This document shows, in pieces, positions 52,871-56,930 of a stretch of 56,930 bases of DNA (its first letter is position 1; every line of letters starts with the position of its first letter). The stretch spans positions 1 to 56,930 of the forward strand of contig JAFTYK010000024.1 in the NCBI GenBank assembly GCA_017464765.1, written 5' to 3'. The notes under the pieces were generated by a model. That model searched no databases, was not told the origin of the DNA, and was given only the letters and a program-made list of their open reading frames with translations. The position numbers and the translations under genes are program-made. This stretch comes from Ruminococcus sp. Its GTDB lineage: Bacteria > Bacillota > Clostridia > Oscillospirales > Acutalibacteraceae.

Positions 52871-53584
52871 ATGGCTATGTGGAATCCTTGGCGAGGTTGT
52901 AAAAAATGCAGTGACGGATGTCTGCATTGTTATATTCACAAAGGCGATGCTAAACGTGGCGTTAACACCAACGATATCGTAAAGACAAAAGATTTTTACA
53001 AGCCAATCGAGAAGTTAAAAAACGGAAACTACAAGATGAAATCAGGGATAGTTTATCTTTGCTTTTCAACAGACTTTCTTATTGAAGAAGCGGACGAGTG
53101 GCGTAAAGAATGTTGGTCGATGATAAGAGAGCGACAGGACTGCACCTTCCTTTTTCTTACTAAACGAATAGAGCGTTTTATAGAATGTATCCCAGATGAT
53201 TGGGGTGAAGGATATGAAAACGTTGTTGTGTGTTGCACGATTGAAAATCAAAGAAATGCAGATAAAAAGCTATTCGTATTTCACTCACTTCCTATAAAAC
53301 ATAAATGTATTACCGCACAACCATTGCTCGAAAGCGTGGATATAGAGAAGTACCTTGATGATATTGAGTTGGTCGTGGTTGGTGGAGAATCTGACCGCTA
53401 TGCTCGACCTCTTGATTACAACTGGGTGCTGAAGATCAGTGAGCAATGTATAAGGAAGAATGTGAGTTTTGAATTTAGACAGCTAGGAACATATTTTATA
53501 AAAGACGGTAAGCAATATAAGTTGCAGACAAAAGACCTGTGCAAACAGGCAAAACAAGCAAATATTGACTATAAGAAACAGTAA
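52871..53584 (+). CDS. DUF5131 / phage Gp37-Gp68-like protein
   Basis: 237 residues. The N-terminus MAMWNPWRGCKKCSDGCLHC has four cysteines in a CxxCxxxCxxC arrangement, typical of DUF5131, and is reminiscent of radical SAM enzymes without the exact motif. LCFSTDFLIEEADEWR near 60 and VVGGESDRYARPLDYNW near 174 are the other conserved blocks. These proteins occur in phages and defence-rich islands; function unknown. ATG at 52871 fits GGAGAAATGCTTT upstream. Confidence 0.82.
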   Translation: MAMWNPWRGCKKCSDGCLHCYIHKGDAKRGVNTNDIVKTKDFYKPIEKLKNGNYKMKSGIVYLCFSTDFLIEEADEWRKECWSMIRERQDCTFLFLTKRIERFIECIPDDWGEGYENVVVCCTIENQRNADKKLFVFHSLPIKHKCITAQPLLESVDIEKYLDDIELVVVGGESDRYARPLDYNWVLKISEQCIRKNVSFEFRQLGTYFIKDGKQYKLQTKDLCKQAKQANIDYKKQ

Positions 53585-53605
53585 AATGAATTTAAAATCA
53601 ATGAG

Positions 53606-53902
53606 GTATCCGCTATTTCTATGGTTGAGGTGACAGAACTTGAACCTGCGGCATCCTGGTCCCAAAGACGGAAAGAACAATATATTCCGTTTACTTCTAG
53701 CTCTGACCACTACATATAGTGGTGTTTGCTACACAAAAGCATACTCTTTAGCACTCTTGTCTACACTGTTTCCATGTACTCCAATTCCAGAAGTGGGACA
53801 AACTGTGGTCGTAAAAACTCCCTGAGAATGTGTCCGAAAACACCTTCTCAGGGAGTACTTGTTTGTGTATGGTAGCTTAGATTTTGTGGTTAGTCAAGTA
53901 GA
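53606..53902 (-). repeat. Repeat A, copy 2: terminator, shared block and tRNA-Pro end
   Basis: On the minus strand CTCCCTGAGA...TCTCAGGGAGTTTTT terminates the EcsC/SHOCT gene. The next block is nearly identical to copy 1 over about 55 bases. It then runs through about 100 unique bases into the tRNA-Pro fragment and a flank (TAGAAATAGCGG) again shared with copy 1. Confidence 0.8.
53622..53667 (-). pseudogene. tRNA-Pro(UGG) 3' fragment, anticodon loop to CCA
   Basis: Minus-strand reading: TTTGGGA anticodon loop (UGG), CCAGG stem arm, ATGCC, T arm GCAGG-TTCAAGT-TCTGT, CACCTCA acceptor arm, A and CCA. The 5' half is missing: the bases before the loop (CCGTC) do not pair with CCAGG and no D arm follows. 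This is the part of a tRNA gene left by tyrosine-recombinase integration. Confidence 0.82.
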
Positions 53903-53903
53903 A

Positions 53904-54920
53904 TTATATCTTAGACAATAATTCAGCTTTTTTGTTGTGGAATTCTTCCTCGGTTATTATTCCGCTTTCTTTTAATTCTGAAAGTTTCTTAATGGTATCA
54001 AAAACATCAGTTTCTTTTGAGTTGTCTTTTTTCTTCTTTTTGCTGAAGAGTCCAGAAATATTATCTAATGTTTTTTTACTTCCATCAATGATTTTACTCT
54101 TAATATTTTTATCTTCGTCAGGCTCTTCCTGTGCCTCTGTAATATTTTCAATTTCAAGTATATCTTGTTCGTATTCTTCTTCCGTATATCCAAAAGTTGC
54201 ACTATCAAGTGTTTTTTGCAAACGATTAGCCATTGGCATCATTGAAGCAAAATTGAGTGTGCCCGAGATAACACCGCCGATGACAGGGATTACTTTTGAT
54301 ACACCTTTTGCTACAGTCGATTTCGTTACTTTAATACCTATTGCTTTGCCTATTTGTTTAACAATAGGATACCAAAATGTTTTAGTTAATGCTTTTTGAG
54401 GTAATTTCTTTAGAGTAGTTTTAGCGATTTGCGTTGTTAATACTCTAACACCAGAAACAGCACCAGAAACACCAAACATAACACCGCAGTATAATATCAA
54501 TTGACCTTTAACTTTTTCATCATCAACTGTGCCATCTTTCCATAAATCATCAGCTCCATACATATATGAGAGCTCTTGAGCTAGGCGTAAAGCCATGCCG
54601 AAAAACTGTAGGATATCTAGCGGAATGGTTGCAGCCATAGCAAAACCACCAGGAATACCTGCGACAAATGATGCAACTGATGATTCGCTTGTTCTTATTA
54701 AAATGTGTTTCGTAGCAAGTTGTGTTAATCTATCTTGAGGTATATTTGCGACGATAGGTCCGAATTCCAACACATCTTGAATTGCGATATTTTCGGATGC
54801 AAACATTTCAGCTAAAAATTTTTTGCGATCAACTTTTACACCAGGTATCTGAATTGCAGAAGTAATTACACTTTCTAAAGCAATTTCCTTTTTAACATCG
54901 TTTACGGTGTTTTCACTCAT
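53904..54920 (-). CDS. EcsC-like protein with C-terminal SHOCT domain
   Basis: 338 residues. The middle (about 70-250) has glycine-rich hydrophobic stretches; FVAGIPGGFAMAATIPLDIL near 85 and FFGMALRLAQELSYMYG near 107 are characteristic of the EcsC-related family. A lysine-rich segment KKKKKDNSKE near 292 leads into a SHOCT-type domain (IKKLSELKESGIITEEEFHN at 308-327). Probably membrane associated; function unknown. The start at 54920 (AAAGGAGTTATTAAT) is preferred over one 22 codons upstream. Own promoter and repeat A terminator. Confidence 0.8.
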   Translation of the reverse strand: MSENTVNDVKKEIALESVITSAIQIPGVKVDRKKFLAEMFASENIAIQDVLEFGPIVANIPQDRLTQLATKHILIRTSESSVASFVAGIPGGFAMAATIPLDILQFFGMALRLAQELSYMYGADDLWKDGTVDDEKVKGQLILYCGVMFGVSGAVSGVRVLTTQIAKTTLKKLPQKALTKTFWYPIVKQIGKAIGIKVTKSTVAKGVSKVIPVIGGVISGTLNFASMMPMANRLQKTLDSATFGYTEEEYEQDILEIENITEAQEEPDEDKNIKSKIIDGSKKTLDNISGLFSKKKKKDNSKETDVFDTIKKLSELKESGIITEEEFHNKKAELLSKI

Positions 54921-54972
54921 ATTAATAACTCCTTTATTTGTAATCATAAAGAACTTTGTATTTTTCGCGAAT

Positions 54973-55001
54973 ATTATATCATACATTTAATAATACCTCA
55001 A
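54973..55001 (-). promoter_or_regulatory. Promoter of the EcsC/SHOCT gene
   Basis: Minus-strand TTGAGG (55001-54996) and TATAAT (54978-54973), 17-base spacer; repeat B copy 2 lies directly upstream. Confidence 0.75.
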
Positions 55002-55003
55002 CC

Positions 55004-55045
55004 ACTCAAAATCTGACCTGCTGTAAGCAAAGAATAGTGATTAAG
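55004..55045 (-). repeat. Repeat B, copy 2
   Basis: ACTCAAAATCTGACCTGCT followed by GTAAGCAAAGAATAGTGATT. It abuts repeat A copy 3 without a gap, so the end of one unit touches the start of the next. Confidence 0.82.
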
Positions 55046-55143
55046 AAAAACTCCCTAAGATGATGTTAAAAAACATCTTCTTGGGGAGTGCTTATTTGTC
55101 ATATGTTATCCTAGATTTTTGATTTAGCCAAGATTTTCTTCTT
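55046..55143 (-). repeat. Repeat A, copy 3 (diverged terminator)
   Basis: AAAAACTCCCTAAGATGATGTT / AACATC-TTCTTGGGGAG keeps the hairpin of copies 1 and 2 with base changes on both arms, and the TTAGCCAAG tail matches TTAGTCAAG next to the stop codons at copies 1 and 2. A short minus-strand reading (…ISKEENLG-stop) next to it looks like the end of a lost gene. Confidence 0.7.
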
Positions 55144-55164
55144 TGCTGATTTCTGATAGATAGC

Positions 55165-55260
55165 CTGCTGTAACAACTCTAGAAGGCAATGGTCTAGTTT
55201 GGAAATATGAAGTCTGTGATGTAGAAGATGCTCAAGAAATACTAGAATTTATAAAGTAAT
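55165..55260 (+). pseudogene. Possible gene remnant
   Basis: A 31-codon open stretch without a start reads PAVTTLEGNGLVWKYEVCDV and continues to EFIK-stop, with normal codon use. It may be the C-terminus of a deleted gene. The rest of 55144-55322 shows only a weak stem (CTCCAA/TTGGAG, 55277-55303). Confidence 0.3.
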
Positions 55261-55322
55261 TTAGCAGATTAAAAACTCCAACGATGGCTGTTTTTCTTTG
55301 GAGCATATTTATGTGTTTGATT

Positions 55323-55910
55323 TTAGTCGAACCAACTGAAAAAACCTTTTTTGTCTTGTTCTTCGACTTCGGCAGTATCATTAGAAGTAATACCATTAGC
55401 TTCGCTTTCTGCTTTTTCAATTTGTTCTAAAATTTCGTATCGTATATCATCCCATTTTTCAACACCATCAGAAGACCAACTATCATCCCAATAGAGAAGT
55501 TTTGCTTTAATATATGCTTCGGAAAAGTTTTCTGCCTTAATGTCAGTCATGATTTCCTCAACTAATTCTTGCAATTTTTGTTCTTGTTTTCTTTCTCCTG
55601 AATTACCAATAAGTATGATGATTAGAACCATTACAAGTATAGCACCTAGAATACTAAAAAAAGCAATAAATGTACGTTTGAAATCTTTTTTAGTAGATTC
55701 TAGCTTATAACGCTCATGCTCGAGTTCTTTTTCTTTGAGCTTTTCTTTGTGTTCCATATTTTTAATTTTAACTTTAGCATCATAAGCAGCATCACTTAGC
55801 TCGCTGAGAATGATTTTAGAGCCGCAATACTTACAATAAAAAGTATCAAGTCCATCCTCTATTTCTAAATTACCATTACAATTTGGGCAAGTTAAAGTAT
55901 TTATTTTCAA
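55323..55910 (-). CDS. Zinc-ribbon, coiled-coil membrane protein
   Basis: 195 residues. An N-terminal zinc ribbon LTCPNCNGNLE...FYCKYCGSKI (6-33), a charged coiled coil (about 45-82), one membrane segment (about 83-105, IAFFSILGAILVMVLIIILI) and a C-terminal helical domain. TTG start at 55910 is preferred, as AAGAAGGTGTTCATT precedes it and it puts the zinc ribbon at the N-terminus. Function unknown. Promoter candidate: TAGACA (55994-55989) / TACAAT (55970-55965), 18-base spacer. Confidence 0.72.
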   Translation of the reverse strand: MKINTLTCPNCNGNLEIEDGLDTFYCKYCGSKIILSELSDAAYDAKVKIKNMEHKEKLKEKELEHERYKLESTKKDFKRTFIAFFSILGAILVMVLIIILIGNSGERKQEQKLQELVEEIMTDIKAENFSEAYIKAKLLYWDDSWSSDGVEKWDDIRYEILEQIEKAESEANGITSNDTAEVEEQDKKGFFSWFD

Positions 55911-56029
55911 AATGAACACCTTCTTAAGACTTTGGATTTTAAGTAGAGGGTTTATTGCGATACCATTGTAGCACAAAATCTTTGTTGATGTCTACGTTTT
56001 ATTAACTTTTGGATTATACGTGATGAATC

Positions 56030-56060
56030 ACTCAAAATCTGACCTGCTATAACCAAAGAT
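56030..56060 (-). repeat. Repeat B, copy 3
   Basis: ACTCAAAATCTGACCTGCT followed by ATAACCAAAGA, about 35 bases upstream of the -35 box of the zinc-ribbon gene. Confidence 0.8.
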
Positions 56061-56073
56061 TACAACAAAATAC

Positions 56074-56102
56074 TTGCGTGAGAAAAAGCATAGTACTATA
56101 AT
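56074..56102 (+). promoter_or_regulatory. cstA promoter
   Basis: TTGCGT (56074-56079) and TATAAT (56097-56102), 17-base spacer, about 67 bases before the start codon. Confidence 0.7.
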
Positions 56103-56168
56103 AAAATCATCGATAAACTGCGGTTTCGATTAAATCGGTTTTGATACTCTGATTTTAAGGAGGATTAT

Positions 56169-56930
56169 ATGAACGGTATAACTATTATGCTTATATCCCT
56201 TGCCGTGTTGTTTTTAGCTTATGTGCTTTACGGCAGATGGATTGCAAAGAAGTGGGGAATAGACCCTAGTAGAAAAACTCCTGCTTACGAGCAGAGAGAT
56301 GGTGTTGACTATGAACCTGCTCCAAGGAGCGTTGTTTTCGGTCATCAGTTTGCATCTATTGCTGGTGCAGGTCCTATCAATGGCCCTATTCAGGCGGCTA
56401 TTTTTGGTTGGGTGCCTGTGCTTTTGTGGGTGCTTATCGGTGGTGTGTTCTTCGGTGCTGTACAGGACTTTGTTTCTATGTACGCTTCTGTCAGAAACAA
56501 GGGCAGAAGTATCGGATACATAATCGAAAAGTACATCGGTAAAACAGGAAAGAAAATGTTCCTGCTGTTTGTATGGCTGTTCTGTATTCTTGTTGTAGCA
56601 GCGTTTGCAGATATTGTTGCAGGCACATTTATGGGATACACAGTAACTGACGGAGTAAAAAGTGCGAATATCGTAGCAAACGGTGCTGTTGCAACTACTT
56701 CTATTATGTTCATCGTATTCGCTGTCTTGCTGGGACTTTTGCTTAGATACACAAAACTCCCAACTATAGTGAACACAGTTATCGCTATCGCATTGCTTGT
56801 TTTAGCTATTGTAATCGGTTTGCAGTTTCCTGTGTTTCTTCCGCTCAACGCTTGGCACGGCTTTGTATTTGTCTATATCTTTATTGCGTCTGTTGTGCCT
56901 GTATGGCTTCTTTTACAGCCTAGAGATTAC
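56169..56930 (+). CDS. cstA: CstA-family carbon starvation / pyruvate or peptide transporter, C-terminus cut by window edge
   Basis: 254 visible residues, open at the window end. YEPAPRSVVFGHQFASIAGA near 48 with GPINGPIQAAIFG and GAVQDFVSMYASVRNKGRSI near 97 are the CstA hallmarks; five or six membrane segments are seen. CstA-type proteins take up pyruvate or peptides. The family length is about 480-700. Start follows AAGGAGGATTAT. Confidence 0.93.
   Translation, partial: MNGITIMLISLAVLFLAYVLYGRWIAKKWGIDPSRKTPAYEQRDGVDYEPAPRSVVFGHQFASIAGAGPINGPIQAAIFGWVPVLLWVLIGGVFFGAVQDFVSMYASVRNKGRSIGYIIEKYIGKTGKKMFLLFVWLFCILVVAAFADIVAGTFMGYTVTDGVKSANIVANGAVATTSIMFIVFAVLLGLLLRYTKLPTIVNTVIAIALLVLAIVIGLQFPVFLPLNAWHGFVFVYIFIASVVPVWLLLQPRDY

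Noticed and set aside
53483..53825. ORFs on both strands across the tRNA fragment
   Set aside because: They read through the tRNA-Pro fragment and repeat A; the apparent GPGCRRF/RHPGP peptides are tRNA translated in frame.
54991..55004. CCTCAACCA in front of repeat B copy 2 as a further tRNA end
   Set aside because: The bases are explained by the minus-strand -35 box TTGAGG, and the other B copies lack the match.
42913..56066. Classical integron
   Set aside because: No integron integrase, and the repeats act as terminators with simple hairpins and lack recognisable attC core sites.
1..56930. CRISPR arrays, rRNA genes, intact tRNA genes
   Set aside because: No regularly spaced direct repeats, rRNA sequences or complete cloverleaf genes were seen by reading; a tRNA scan could still find one I missed.

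Overview
The window looks like a chromosomal segment of an anaerobic, moderately low-GC Clostridia bacterium, most likely a gut or rumen Oscillospiraceae/Ruminococcaceae-type Firmicute. The evidence is strong AGGAGG-type ribosome binding sites with some TTG and GTG starts, TTGACA/TATAAT promoters with 17-base spacers, type III glutamine synthetase, an NfnAB electron-bifurcating transhydrogenase, a dockerin-like secreted protein, a flavodiiron-rubredoxin fusion and pyr attenuation by PyrR. The species cannot be named from the sequence alone.

Region 1 (1-3.5 kb, minus strand) is redox and nitrogen metabolism: NADP-type glutamate dehydrogenase (cut by the window start) and the NfnAB pair. Region 2 (3.6-24.6 kb) is a large purine/urate catabolism island. 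It holds ssnA-ygfK-hydA, then a divergent regulator-PLP enzyme-threonine synthase-like operon facing ygeY-ygeW-carbamate kinase, then guanine deaminase, a BMP-type (nucleoside/purine) ABC transporter and an 8-oxoguanine deaminase-like hydrolase. The likely logic is purine uptake, deamination of the base, ring opening, and recovery of carbamoyl phosphate energy as ATP plus ammonia, which GdhA and glutamine synthetase can re-assimilate. No xanthine dehydrogenase subunit and no YgeX-type diaminopropionate lyase is visible. Two fold-type II PLP enzymes occupy the expected place of YgeX.

Region 3 (24.6-42.8 kb) is mostly housekeeping: an autoregulated MarR gene with degV, two sigma/anti-sigma pairs, glnN, dapF, a dockerin-like protein, glyS, a pyrR-uraA operon with a readable attenuator, a Crp/Fnr regulator divergent from a ferredoxin and flavodiiron protein (oxygen/NO defence), an acyl-ACP thioesterase, a TraX-like membrane protein and a GH3/NagZ-like enzyme.

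Region 4 (42.8-56.1 kb) is accessory. It is a patchwork of small genes: MerR-TipAS regulator, methyltransferase, HTH-kinase fusion, acetyltransferase, CPBP protease, small membrane proteins, alpha/beta hydrolase, DUF4275-like and DUF5131-like proteins, an EcsC/SHOCT protein and zinc-ribbon membrane proteins. These are separated by several families of intergenic repeats. Minus-strand genes share a terminator repeat at the 3' end (three copies) and a 19-base motif upstream of their promoters (three copies). Plus-strand units end in a different repeated terminator (three copies). At 53.62-53.67 kb the 3' half of a tRNA-Pro(UGG) gene, from anticodon loop to CCA, lies alone, which is the usual scar of tRNA-targeted integration; a decayed relative lies at 42.93 kb. 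A yybP-ykoY-like riboswitch with promoter and terminator precedes a small membrane protein at 50.5 kb. Region 5 (56.17 kb to the end) starts a CstA-type transporter that runs off the window.
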